DNA of 64,000 bases from Thalassobacillus cyri (GTDB taxonomy: Bacteria; Bacillota; Bacilli; Bacillales; Halobacillaceae): the NCBI RefSeq assembly GCF_900107755.1, contig NZ_FNQR01000007.1, positions 1 through 64,000 of the forward strand, in the 5' to 3' direction. The notes beneath the pieces are model-generated. The model made no database searches. It saw only the letters and a list, made by a program, of their open reading frames with translations, and was not told where the DNA came from. The position numbers and the translations under genes were made by a program. Below, in pieces: positions 25,157 through 33,686 of this stretch (positions are counted from its first letter, which is position 1; the number at the start of each line of letters is the position of its first letter).

Positions 25157-25444
25157 TTATTGAGAGGGCTGCACAGGCTGACTGGACTCTGGCTGTATTT
25201 TCATCTGATACTTCCGCTTCGTGGCTTCTCCACCGCGGAGATGGCGGATTTCCTTATGGTAATCGAGGATCTTTTTTACTTGTACAGCCATTTCCGGATT
25301 CAACTCAGGGAGCCGTTCTGTCAAATCCTTATGGACGGTACTTTTTGACACGCCGAACTCCTTTGCGATCACTCGCACTGTTTTTTTTGTTTCCACAATG
25401 TATTCCCCTATCTTGATGGTCCTCTCTTTGATGTAGTCATGCAC
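25157..25444 (-). CDS. spoIIID: Sporulation transcriptional regulator SpoIIID
   Basis: This 95-residue DNA-binding protein acts in the mother cell with SigE to switch genes on and off midway through sporulation. The helix-turn-helix VRVIAKEFGVSKSTVHKDLT is at about residues 24-43, followed by the basic segment HKEIRHLRGGEATKRKY typical of SpoIIID. The start is GTG, with GGAGGCGAG upstream. Length fits the family. Position next to mbl matches B. subtilis. Confidence 0.96.
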   Translation of the reverse strand: MHDYIKERTIKIGEYIVETKKTVRVIAKEFGVSKSTVHKDLTERLPELNPEMAVQVKKILDYHKEIRHLRGGEATKRKYQMKIQPESSQPVQPSQ

Positions 25445-25751
25445 ATCACTCGCCTCCTATGGTTGACTATCCAAGGTGTGTATTGAGACAAGATGATTCA
25501 CTTGGGGTATGTTTTTTATGAAAAAGCAATTGACCGAAAGCTTTTCGTTTCTAGGATCGTAACGTTCACCTCGGATGCTACCGAATGCTCGGTTAATTAC
25601 ATCTTATTAGTCAGCAGTCAGGAATATGTATGAAAAACAAGGCGACAAGTCCTGAAAATAAAGGATTGAAGTCCTTCTCTGGGAAACCGGGGGAAGAAAG
25701 GAGGAATAATCGAAGGAAAAACATGCATAATATTCCAAACGGTGCGCAAAA
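25445..25751. other. spoIIID upstream region
   Basis: No gene is recognisable between spoIIID and the spoIIQ terminator. A plus-strand open frame starting at 25630 has a poor ribosome site and runs into the spoIIQ terminator and the antisense of spoIIQ, so it is not called. The spoIIID promoter must lie here; I see no clear SigE consensus. Confidence 0.5.
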
Positions 25752-25782
25752 TAAAAAAGCCGCGCTGGAAGCGCGACTTTTC
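25752..25782. terminator. Terminator of spoIIQ
   Basis: GCCGCGCT and AGCGCGAC with a short loop form a strong stem directly after the spoIIQ stop; the minus strand continues TTTTTTAT. The plus side also has a TTTTC run. Confidence 0.85.
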
Positions 25783-26688
25783 TTAGGTTTGTGTCATGGA
25801 AATGGAGGATTCAGCATCTTCATCCATCTCAGGCTCTTCTTCAACGCCTGTTTCTTCGTCACCTTCTCCTGGGGCTTCTTCTTCCGCTCCAGGCTCAAGT
25901 TCTCCAATTTCCTCTTCACTTATATCTTGATTTTGTTCTTCTTCACCAGATGTTTCATTGTCTTCAGCTTGTTCAGGCTCTTCGGCTTCTTTTTGCTTTT
26001 CCAATTCACTTAAAGGTTTGCCGAAGAATGACTCTGGGTTAAGTGCTTCCCCACCTTTACGGACTTCAAAGTGTACATGAACTCCACTTGCCTGTCCGAA
26101 GATGTTTCTGCCTGCTGTACCAATGACATCGCCTTGCTTGATTTCAGTACCAGCTTCAATTTGGACTTCATCAAGACTTGCATAGACAGTTGTCACTTCT
26201 TGACCATGATCCAGTTGAACGACATTGCCATAAAGCGGATCTTCTTTTACCTCTGTTACTGTACCACTTAGAGCTGCTGTGACGTCGAATTTTTCATCAT
26301 TTTTTGTGATATCGACACCTGTACTTTGATAATACTTATTGTTATACAATACAAGTGCGTTTTCCTGGTCTTCATCTGAAGCATCGTAGTCATAGAACTT
26401 TGTTACAATTGTAGAACTTTCTTCGTCAGCGACTGGCATTGCCATCTCTTCACCTGATTCCATGACCGGTACAGCATCTTCGTCACCGAATGGATCTTCT
26501 GTAATCACTTCATCGTTTACATTCGGATCATCGGCAAAATCAACTTCTTCCCCACGTTGTTGATACCAAAGCACCCCAGCTAACACTAGAGCTGCAATCG
26601 AAAGATAGATTGCTGGATACACCCACTTCTTGCCTAACAAGCGTCGGAACTTAAGTTTTGTGACGCTCTTTTTTTCTTCGTCTCTCAT
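25783..26688 (-). CDS. spoIIQ: Forespore engulfment protein SpoIIQ
   Basis: This 301-residue protein is made in the forespore and pairs with SpoIIIAH across the septum during engulfment. One membrane helix (24-42) is followed by an acidic stretch and a LytM/M23-like domain ending GVHVHFEVRKGG (His204, His206). The first zinc His of active M23 peptidases is replaced: the segment reads QSTGVDI, with Ser122, as in B. subtilis SpoIIQ, so the domain is probably not catalytic. The C-terminal 70 residues are very Glu-rich. GAGGTG precedes the ATG. Confidence 0.93.
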   Translation of the reverse strand: MRDEEKKSVTKLKFRRLLGKKWVYPAIYLSIAALVLAGVLWYQQRGEEVDFADDPNVNDEVITEDPFGDEDAVPVMESGEEMAMPVADEESSTIVTKFYDYDASDEDQENALVLYNNKYYQSTGVDITKNDEKFDVTAALSGTVTEVKEDPLYGNVVQLDHGQEVTTVYASLDEVQIEAGTEIKQGDVIGTAGRNIFGQASGVHVHFEVRKGGEALNPESFFGKPLSELEKQKEAEEPEQAEDNETSGEEEQNQDISEEEIGELEPGAEEEAPGEGDEETGVEEEPEMDEDAESSISMTQT

Positions 26689-26709
26689 TTGTTCATCACC
26701 TCAGCAACC

Positions 26710-26738
26710 ATTCTGAGCAAAAAATGAGAGACTTATAC
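26710..26738 (-). promoter_or_regulatory. Possible SigF promoter of spoIIQ
   Basis: On the minus strand GTATA (26734-26738) is followed after 15 bp by GCTCAGAAT (26710-26718), a partial match to the SigF -10, 22 bp before the spoIIQ ATG. spoIIQ is a SigF gene in B. subtilis. Confidence 0.35.
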
Positions 26739-26875
26739 ATCCAAACGAAAAAATTTTGATAAACTGGAAGAAAATTCTGTTAAATACCATACTTTTAGCC
26801 CCGTTGGGGATGAATAAAGCTCGCTTCCCAATCTCTCTTCGGATATTTTTTATAATGAGCCCTTCACTTTTTAAG

Positions 26876-26907
26876 TGAAAAGGCTGACGAAATTTCATCG
26901 CCAGCCT
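26876..26907 (-). terminator. Terminator of spoIID
   Basis: AGGCTGGCGATGAAATTTCG with CGTCAGCCT forms a stem on the minus strand, followed by TTTTC, 20 bp after the spoIID stop. Confidence 0.8.
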
Positions 26908-26927
26908 GATACGTATCCTGCTCATTA

Positions 26928-27959
26928 TTATTCATTCGGGTTGATCATGGCTTGCAGGGAATTCAACTGCTCCATTTCAGTTACTTTCGCTCCCTGGTAG
27001 TAATGCTGGACGATTTCTTTATAATCGCTCCCTTGTTTAGCCATCCCGTTCGCACCGTACTGACTCATTCCAACACCATGCCCATATCCTTTCGTTGTAA
27101 AAATCAAATGACCGTCTTTTTGATCAATGGAAAAGTCACTGGACCTGAGGCCAAGTTTTTCACGGATTTCTCTTCCAGAAAACTTTTTGCCGCCTACTTC
27201 GATGCTGCTCACTCGATTCCCTTCGGTCAAATTGATTCGGGAGGCGGTGACATCGGCTGGGAAAGTGACACCGAGCTTCGCTTCCACTTCTTGTACCGAC
27301 AGTACCTTTTGATCCAGAAATTTCGGTGACTGTTTATCCCACGGGCTTTCGACACTTTTCAAATAAGGAAAAGCATTTTTCCAGTAATCTTCTGAGTTTT
27401 CTGTGTAGCCATTGCTAGTGGAAAAGAAAGCTGCAAAAATTGGTTTTTCTTCGTACGTGATGATTTCACCGGCAGTATCTTTCACTGCCTGGTTGATTTT
27501 GCTCATGTTTGCAGTATATTCGCCTTTCCACTGCTTCCTTAACTCTGAATCATTCTTATACACTTGATGATCGACCGTATCAGTGACATCTGCCTGTTCC
27601 GAGATATTTTCTCCGTTGGAATAATGCTGCACGATGTACGTCCTTGCTGCTAATGCTTGTGCCTTCAACGCCTCTTTTTCAAAATTGGCCGGCATTTCCG
27701 AGGCTACTACCCGTGCGACGTACTTCTCAAGAGGGACTTCTTCGACTTGGTTGGTATTTGTTCTCAGGACATCGATGCTGAAAGGAGATAGATCATCCGG
27801 AACTTCTATCATTGGTGTTGTTTCCTTCGGATGCTGCTCTGTGATTCGCTGCTCATTGCCTGAATCAATGAACGGTATGACAATTACTGCGGGAATGATA
27901 AGAATCATCAATACTAAAAATAAAAAAGTAAGTAAACCTGGCCGTTTCCAATTTTTCAT
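26928..27959 (-). CDS. spoIID: Stage II sporulation protein D
   Basis: This 343-residue membrane-anchored lytic transglycosylase works with SpoIIP and SpoIIM to thin septal peptidoglycan during engulfment. One N-terminal membrane helix (about 10-30) precedes the SpoIID domain with VPLEKYVARVVASEMPANFE (the conserved Glu lies in SEMP), LKAQALAARTYIV, and the C-terminal GYGHGVGMSQYGANGMA motif. AGGAGG lies 8 nt before the ATG. It sits just downstream of murA, as in B. subtilis. Confidence 0.95.
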   Translation of the reverse strand: MKNWKRPGLLTFLFLVLMILIIPAVIVIPFIDSGNEQRITEQHPKETTPMIEVPDDLSPFSIDVLRTNTNQVEEVPLEKYVARVVASEMPANFEKEALKAQALAARTYIVQHYSNGENISEQADVTDTVDHQVYKNDSELRKQWKGEYTANMSKINQAVKDTAGEIITYEEKPIFAAFFSTSNGYTENSEDYWKNAFPYLKSVESPWDKQSPKFLDQKVLSVQEVEAKLGVTFPADVTASRINLTEGNRVSSIEVGGKKFSGREIREKLGLRSSDFSIDQKDGHLIFTTKGYGHGVGMSQYGANGMAKQGSDYKEIVQHYYQGAKVTEMEQLNSLQAMINPNE

Positions 27960-28049
27960 CCCATGCCCTCCTGCTAGAACGTTAATAGATGTCTCTAGTA
28001 AATACTTATACAGAAATAGGATATGATAGAACCTTTTTAGCAGAAGTGA

Positions 28050-28096
28050 ACAAAAAAAGCTTACCCTGCCTAATGAGGCAGAATAAGCTTTTTGTA
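28050..28096. terminator. Terminator of murA
   Basis: AAAAAGCTTA and TAAGCTTTTT arms with an inner CTGCCT/AGGCAG hairpin, T runs on both sides, just past the murA stop. Confidence 0.85.
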
Positions 28097-28106
28097 TTTA
28101 TCGTTC

Positions 28107-29417
28107 TTATGAAGTAGCCTTCACAGAATCATCCACTGGTTCTTCTTCACTAGCCGGGGTATCGTTGATACGTTCAATATCCGCGCCAAGCTGTGCAAGC
28201 TTCTCAGCGAAATCGACATAACCGCGATCCAAGTGCTTCAGTTCGGTGACCCGTGTGTAGCCATCTGCTACAAGTCCAGCGAGAATCAATGCTGCACCTG
28301 CCCGCAGGTCTGTAGCTGCTACCTCAGCTCCTTGCAAATCAGAAGGACCTTCGATAATGACGCTGCGTCCTTCAATCTTCATCTTAGCATTCATACGGCG
28401 GAACTCTTCTACATGCATGAATCTGTTTTCAAAGACAGTTTCTGTGATTACACTGGTTCCTTTAGCAGAAAGCATCAATGCCATGATCTGTGATTGCATA
28501 TCTGTCGGGAAGCCAGGGTGAGGCTGAGTTTTGATATCTACTGCCTTCAAATGATTCGGACCAATGACACGCAAGCCATCGTCTTCTTCTTCGATGATGA
28601 CTCCCATTTCCTGCATTTTAGAGACAAGGGAACGCAGATGTTCCGCTTCCGCTCCTTGAACAAGTACGTTTCCTTTTGTGATAGCGGCTGCTACCATGAA
28701 GGTACCTGCTTCAATCCGGTCTGGAATGATGTTGTGTTCAGCACCATTAAGCTTATCCACTCCGGTGATACGGATCGTTTCTGTACCAGCACCGACGATT
28801 TTAGCTCCCATCTTATTCAGGAAGTTAGCCAGATCGACGATTTCTGGTTCTTTTGCACAGTTTTCCAAAATTGTTTTTCCATCAGCAAGCGCTGCAGCCA
28901 TCATGATGTTCTCCGTAGCACCGACACTTGGTACATCCATGTAAATCTTGGCACCCTTCAAGCGGCCGTCTGCATTCACTTCGACGAAGCCATTGCCAAC
29001 ATTCACTTTGGCACCCATGGCTTCAAAGCCTTTCAAATGCTGGTCGATTGGGCGGGATCCGATAGCACAGCCACCTGGCATAGCGACCTTGGCATGACCA
29101 TAGCGGGCTAAAAGTGGTCCCAGTACAAGCACAGATGCGCGCATTTTGCGTACAAATTCAAATGGGGCTTCTGTTTTAATTTCGCCAGAAGCATCTACGG
29201 TTACTGTATTGTTTTCAAAGCTTACTTCAGCATTGATATTACGTAAAACTTCATTTATGGTAACTACATCAGCTAATGCTGGAACTTCATGAAGGACACT
29301 TTTTCCTTCACTTGCAATTATACTTGCTGCGATGACAGGCAGTACGGCATTCTTGGCCCCTTCAACTTTAACGGTGCCATTCAGCTGCCTCCCACCACGG
29401 ACGATGATTTTTTCCAC
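28107..29417 (-). CDS. murA: UDP-N-acetylglucosamine 1-carboxyvinyltransferase MurA
   Basis: This 436-residue enzyme catalyses the first committed step of peptidoglycan synthesis, moving enolpyruvate from PEP to UDP-GlcNAc. Lys22-Asn23 (EGAKNAVLP) and the flexible loop [10 protein letters not shown] with catalytic Cys117 (the fosfomycin target) are present. The start is GTG with GGAGGAG upstream. The tail of about 15 residues ([16 protein letters not shown]) is an acidic extension. It is the murAA-type copy by position, between ywmB and spoIID. Confidence 0.96.
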   Translation of the reverse strand: MEKIIVRGGRQLNGTVKVEGAKNAVLPVIAASIIASEGKSVLHEVPALADVVTINEVLRNINAEVSFENNTVTVDASGEIKTEAPFEFVRKMRASVLVLGPLLARYGHAKVAMPGGCAIGSRPIDQHLKGFEAMGAKVNVGNGFVEVNADGRLKGAKIYMDVPSVGATENIMMAAALADGKTILENCAKEPEIVDLANFLNKMGAKIVGAGTETIRITGVDKLNGAEHNIIPDRIEAGTFMVAAAITKGNVLVQGAEAEHLRSLVSKMQEMGVIIEEEDDGLRVIGPNHLKAVDIKTQPHPGFPTDMQSQIMALMLSAKGTSVITETVFENRFMHVEEFRRMNAKMKIEGRSVIIEGPSDLQGAEVAATDLRAGAALILAGLVADGYTRVTELKHLDRGYVDFAEKLAQLGADIERINDTPASEEEPVDDSVKATS

Positions 29418-29451
29418 GGTTCATTCTCCTCCGAGTCCATATTCATTATTA

Positions 29452-30171
29452 TTAATATTCAGACGTGATAATCGGCGTGCCTATTGTAATGTTTGTCTTA
29501 GCGCCCAAACCTTTACGGACGGCAAACTGGACATTCATGGCACCCGCTGGCAGTGGGATCGTCTGCTCCCACTCTGGTGTATATCCGGAAATACTTTTAA
29601 AGTCTGTTTCATCTATCATTTCGATTGTTTTTATGTCTAAGGCTTGTACTAAATTTTTATACACTAAAACATCATCAATAATACCATTAATTTCTGCTTC
29701 AATACAAGAGAAAATAGCGACATTTTCCGAGAATATACGATCCTTTTCAACAAAAAAATTATTTTTCAAGAAACGTTCACTCGCTTCCCCCCAGCTTGTC
29801 CCAGTAATTTTATAAATAACTTCGATATAATTGCGGTGTTTCTTTGGGACAATCACAATAAACGTTTCGGTGATGCCGGTGGCTTTCTGAGGGTAGACGA
29901 TCGAGTACTTTTCACTGTTACGATCAGAAGCGCGCTGCCATTGAGCTTGTGGCACCTCTTCTTCCACTAAGCCTTTGATCATGTCGAGATGCTGACGTGA
30001 AAATGATTCCTTAGCTATCACTTCCCACCCATCCGCCTCGATACCCTGGGATTGTAATTGAGCAGCAATCATACCCAGCGGCAGCTCTTCTTTGTTTTTG
30101 ACCCCTGCGAAAGTTTCTAAATCAGTACTTAGCATCAATATGGCAACCAGGATGATCAACAAACTTCTCAT
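29452..30171 (-). CDS. ywmB: YwmB-family exported protein
   Basis: This 239-residue protein starts with a hydrophobic signal segment (LLIILVAILMLSTDLETFAG) and matches the YwmB family, whose solved fold resembles the TATA-box-binding protein; it is not a transcription factor in the usual sense. No catalytic motif is evident. GGGGAGG lies before the ATG. It lies between ywzB and murA exactly as in B. subtilis, possibly on one transcript with murA and spoIID. The function is unknown. Confidence 0.85.
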   Translation of the reverse strand: MRSLLIILVAILMLSTDLETFAGVKNKEELPLGMIAAQLQSQGIEADGWEVIAKESFSRQHLDMIKGLVEEEVPQAQWQRASDRNSEKYSIVYPQKATGITETFIVIVPKKHRNYIEVIYKITGTSWGEASERFLKNNFFVEKDRIFSENVAIFSCIEAEINGIIDDVLVYKNLVQALDIKTIEMIDETDFKSISGYTPEWEQTIPLPAGAMNVQFAVRKGLGAKTNITIGTPIITSEY

Positions 30172-30262
30172 CGTAACAATCCTCCCCTTGATAGATTACT
30201 ATTTTCATTGTTTCCAAGGAGAGGGTGTTACATACTGACTATTTCTCTACATTTCACGACAA

Positions 30263-30508
30263 TTAAAATAGATGGATCAATTGCTGGGACCATTGCAGGA
30301 AGTCGAGGAAGAAATTGCTGACGGTGGTACCTATCGTAATCGTCACCAATATCATCAATACTCTTACTTCAAACACGTGGTCTTTGCGTATCCAACCTTC
30401 TAATTTTATCGCCTGGAGGACCCTCCAGGTAATTATGATGAAAATCAAGTGAGAAATCATCCCGGTAAGGGCTTGTTGACCCGCCTGTTGCATAAAAGTA
30501 TCTACCAT
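30263..30508 (-). CDS. ywzB: YwzB-family (DUF1146) membrane protein
   Basis: This 81-residue protein has two membrane segments (about 14-34 and 45-65) and the WRVLQAIKLEGWIRK stretch typical of the DUF1146 family. The ATG at 30508 has GAGGTG 7 nt upstream; an earlier in-frame start eight codons up lacks a site. In B. subtilis ywzB sits between atpC and ywmB; here the complete complex I operon lies between ywzB and atpC. The function is unknown. Confidence 0.85.
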   Translation of the reverse strand: MVDTFMQQAGQQALTGMISHLIFIIITWRVLQAIKLEGWIRKDHVFEVRVLMILVTITIGTTVSNFFLDFLQWSQQLIHLF

Positions 30509-30647
30509 GTTTTTACACCTCTTCAATTTCATTTCCCAAATTCATTATAATCCTTTCCAAAGATGACATGGAGAAATGAAATTGTCAAACCAACGGATAT
30601 CCTAATCTACTACTACCTTTATTCTCCTACTTGTAAACCTGACTGCA

Positions 30648-30692
30648 TAAAAAAATCCCCCTGGGTATGCTGTGAACAAAACACCCAGAGGG
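30648..30692 (-). terminator. Terminator of the nuo operon
   Basis: CCCTCTGGGT and ACCCAGGGGG flank a 17-nt loop; the minus strand continues ATTTTTTTAT. It lies just after the nuoN stop. Confidence 0.85.
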
Positions 30693-30703
30693 TTACAGAG
30701 GCT

Positions 30704-32209
30704 TTAATAGAACATTTCTGCAAAGTTGAATTGGGTTTGGAAGAACTCCAAAATCACCCCTGGAAACAATCCCAACGTAATCGTACCTACTGCACAAAAG
30801 ACCATGGTGATGGTGACTCCTATAGGAAGTCGCACCTGAGTTGCACTTCCTGCCGGCCGCATGAACATCTGCGCCATGATGCCAAAATAGTAAAAGTAGG
30901 ATATTACGGTAGTTCCAATCATTACCGCCGCCAATATATACCTGGACGGATCAGAAAACAGGGCCCCGATGAAAATGTTGAGCTTTCCGATGAACCCCGC
31001 CGTTCCCGGTATACCCGCTAAGGATAACAAGAAGACAGTCATCATGATCGCGACCCATGGCCGGCGATAATAAAGGCCGGCGAAAATGGAAACATCTTCT
31101 GAATCGTTATGTTCAGTCATGACCTGGATGATGGCAAATGCGCCAATGTTCATCAGTAAGTAGGCCACTAAGTAGAACCACATACTTTCGAACATTAATT
31201 CAGAGAATGCCACAAACGGCACCAGCAGGTAACCGGCATGTGCAATACTTGAATAGGCAAACAATCGTTTTATATTCCGCTGTTTCAAGGCGATTGTGTT
31301 CCCCACGATCATGGTTATACCTGCAAGAATACTAAGGAATATCATCAAAGAATGTAACAAGGAAGTATTCTCCTCAAACCCTTGGGTGAACGGAAAAATA
31401 CTTATCAATACCCGAATGATGATGATGAACCCCGCTGTTTTAGAAACGACACTAAGGAAGGCGGTTACAGGTGTGGGTGCTCCCTGATAAACATCCGGTG
31501 CCCACATTTGAAAAGGTACCGACGATATTTTAAACGCCAACCCAACGAAGGTCAGGATGAAAGCAATGCTCAATAATACCTGACCATTAGCCGGGGTAAT
31601 ATTCGATATTTCCCGGGAAATGTCGGCAAGATTCGTGCTGCCTGTCAATCCATAGATGTAACTCATACCAAACAAGGTAAATGCTGTCGATATCCCTCCG
31701 TTAATCACGTATTTCATCGCAGCTTCATTAGAATACTTTGACTTTTTCCTGGTTCCAGCCAGGATATAAGAAGAAATCGTCAACAACTCCAAGCCGACAA
31801 ACAAGGTGATCAAGTCCGCACTGCTTGCCATCATCATCGCACCTAGCAGCGCTGTGAGAAGCAGGTAATAGAATTCTCCTCGATAGGTCAATTCGCCTTT
31901 CGCCTCGAAGGATACTCCCATTAACAATACAAGAAGAGAACCTAGTAAAAGGAGAATTTTAAAACTCAAGGAAAATGCATCCAGCCTGTAAGTATTCGCT
32001 AAAATCATTGCAGGCTCATGACCTATTTGACTGATCAAGAAAATCAAAGCGACAGCTATGCCTCCGATACCAAACCAGCCGAAATGTTTCCGGTCTACGT
32101 TTTTACTGGCAAATAAGTCAATTAAGGATAGGGCAGTAGCAACGAGCAATATGGTGAATTCTGGTGCCATCATGCTCCATTCATAGCTTAATAATGTATC
32201 TATATCCAT
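30704..32209 (-). CDS. nuoN: NADH-quinone oxidoreductase subunit N
   Basis: This 501-residue antiporter-like membrane subunit of complex I has about 14 membrane segments and the core WAPDVYQGAPTPVTAFLSVVSKTAGF, containing the conserved Lys of the proton path, followed by FAYSSIAHAGY. AGGAGG lies 8 nt before the ATG. It is the last gene of the operon, 4 bp after nuoM. Confidence 0.95.
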   Translation of the reverse strand: MDIDTLLSYEWSMMAPEFTILLVATALSLIDLFASKNVDRKHFGWFGIGGIAVALIFLISQIGHEPAMILANTYRLDAFSLSFKILLLLGSLLVLLMGVSFEAKGELTYRGEFYYLLLTALLGAMMMASSADLITLFVGLELLTISSYILAGTRKKSKYSNEAAMKYVINGGISTAFTLFGMSYIYGLTGSTNLADISREISNITPANGQVLLSIAFILTFVGLAFKISSVPFQMWAPDVYQGAPTPVTAFLSVVSKTAGFIIIIRVLISIFPFTQGFEENTSLLHSLMIFLSILAGITMIVGNTIALKQRNIKRLFAYSSIAHAGYLLVPFVAFSELMFESMWFYLVAYLLMNIGAFAIIQVMTEHNDSEDVSIFAGLYYRRPWVAIMMTVFLLSLAGIPGTAGFIGKLNIFIGALFSDPSRYILAAVMIGTTVISYFYYFGIMAQMFMRPAGSATQVRLPIGVTITMVFCAVGTITLGLFPGVILEFFQTQFNFAEMFY

Positions 32210-32213
32210 ACGC

Positions 32214-33686
32214 TTACCCTCCTATCCCAAGCATGATTGATTCTAATGCATATTGCAGTGTATGGGTTATGAAGTTTGGATAGACACCGATCAAAACGAT
32301 CAGTGCCAGCAAAGCTGCTGCTGGAATCATTTCCCTTCTTGTGAGGTCGTACATCCCGGCAAAAGATTTCACTGTTTTTCCGTAGGTAACTCCAAGAACT
32401 GCACGCAGGATATAAACTGCAGTCATAATGATTCCGATCGTACCGATGGCAGCAAGCCATGGCATCGACTCAAATAGTCCAAGGAAAGCCATAAACTCCG
32501 ATACAAAACCACTCATGCCCGGAAGTCCTAAGGAAGCCAACCCAGCTGCAAGTAAGAATCCTGCAGCTAACGGCATTCCTTTGGCGAGTCCGCCAAGGCT
32601 TCGCAGTTTCGTCGTATGCGTCCGTTCGTAGATGACGCCAACTAACAGGAACAATAAAGCGGCTATCAAACCATGTGATAACGTTTGGAAAATCGCCCCC
32701 TGGATTCCCGCTTCGTTCATCGCTGCTACCCCCAGCAGCACAATTCCCATATGGGAAACACTCGAATAAGCAAACACACTCTTCAACTCGTTTTGCACGA
32801 AAGCAAGAAATGCTCCATACAATAAGTTGATCAGTCCCAGCACCGCAATGAATGGGGCTACTTTTACGAACTGATCACCGAAAATCCCGATGCCAAAGTT
32901 AATCAAACCGTAAGCACCGATTTTCAACAGGATGCCTGCATGAATCATTACGACAGCAATAGGGGCATGGACGTGGACCCTTACCATCCAGGTGTGTAAA
33001 GGAACGATCGGCAGCTTCACACCGAAAGCAATCAATAGTGCAAGCAAACTTCCAAACCGGAATTCTTCACTGACCGCATTCCCGCTCCCCATAATCGTTT
33101 TTAATTCTTCGATGTTGGTTGTTCCTGTTTTTGCAAAAATAGCAGCAAACAGGATTAAAAGAACCGCAGACCCTAACCCATTATAAATAAGGAAACTGTA
33201 AGCCGCTTTCTCTCGTTCTACAAATCCCCACCTGCCAATCAGGAAGAACATTGGAACTAATGTAATTTCAAAGAAAATGAAGAAAAGTATCAAATTTTCC
33301 GCTGTAAACACACCAAGCATCCCTATTTCCAGGATAAGGAACCAAAGGAAATAGGCCTTCAGTCCTTGCTTGATTTGAGCAGCAGCAACACTGGCAGACA
33401 GTGTCGAAACAATCGTGGTCAGTAATAATAGCAGCAAGGAGAACCCATCGACACCTAATTCGTAATCTATTTGAAATATTCCATTACCAAAACTGATCCA
33501 TTGGTGAGAAATAGCTAAATCTCCTCCACCATGAAACTGAGCGTAGACTACCAGGGATAATAGCAATGGTAAAACCGTAGCCAGAATCCCAGTCAGGCTG
33601 ATGGTCACCTTTTGTTCCGCCTGCTGTATACTTAAAATCAAAATCCCGATTAAAGGGGAGAAAACCAATATCGTCAGCCAGTCCAT
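32214..33686 (-). CDS. nuoM: NADH-quinone oxidoreductase subunit M
   Basis: This 490-residue antiporter-like subunit has the WGFVEREKAAYSFLIYNGLGS and LPIVPLHTWMVRVHVHAPIA motifs and FAYSSVSHMGIVLLG. The ATG at 33686 overlaps the nuoL stop (TAATG) with GGGGG upstream, and is preferred over an in-frame start seven codons earlier that lies inside nuoL. It forms one of the three proton-translocating modules. The motif reads 'VRVHVHAP' where many NuoM proteins have 'PDAHTEAP', so it departs from the usual sequence there. Confidence 0.94.
   Translation of the reverse strand: MDWLTILVFSPLIGILILSIQQAEQKVTISLTGILATVLPLLLSLVVYAQFHGGGDLAISHQWISFGNGIFQIDYELGVDGFSLLLLLLTTIVSTLSASVAAAQIKQGLKAYFLWFLILEIGMLGVFTAENLILFFIFFEITLVPMFFLIGRWGFVEREKAAYSFLIYNGLGSAVLLILFAAIFAKTGTTNIEELKTIMGSGNAVSEEFRFGSLLALLIAFGVKLPIVPLHTWMVRVHVHAPIAVVMIHAGILLKIGAYGLINFGIGIFGDQFVKVAPFIAVLGLINLLYGAFLAFVQNELKSVFAYSSVSHMGIVLLGVAAMNEAGIQGAIFQTLSHGLIAALLFLLVGVIYERTHTTKLRSLGGLAKGMPLAAGFLLAAGLASLGLPGMSGFVSEFMAFLGLFESMPWLAAIGTIGIIMTAVYILRAVLGVTYGKTVKSFAGMYDLTRREMIPAAALLALIVLIGVYPNFITHTLQYALESIMLGIGG

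Noticed and set aside
25630-26013. Plus-strand ORF upstream of and antisense to spoIIQ
   Set aside because: It crosses the spoIIQ terminator, and most of it mirrors the Glu-rich SpoIIQ tail; no Shine-Dalgarno is present.
26701-26925. 74-codon minus-strand ORF between spoIIQ and spoIID
   Set aside because: It overlaps the spoIID terminator and the spoIIQ promoter region, has no ribosome site and no recognisable sequence pattern.
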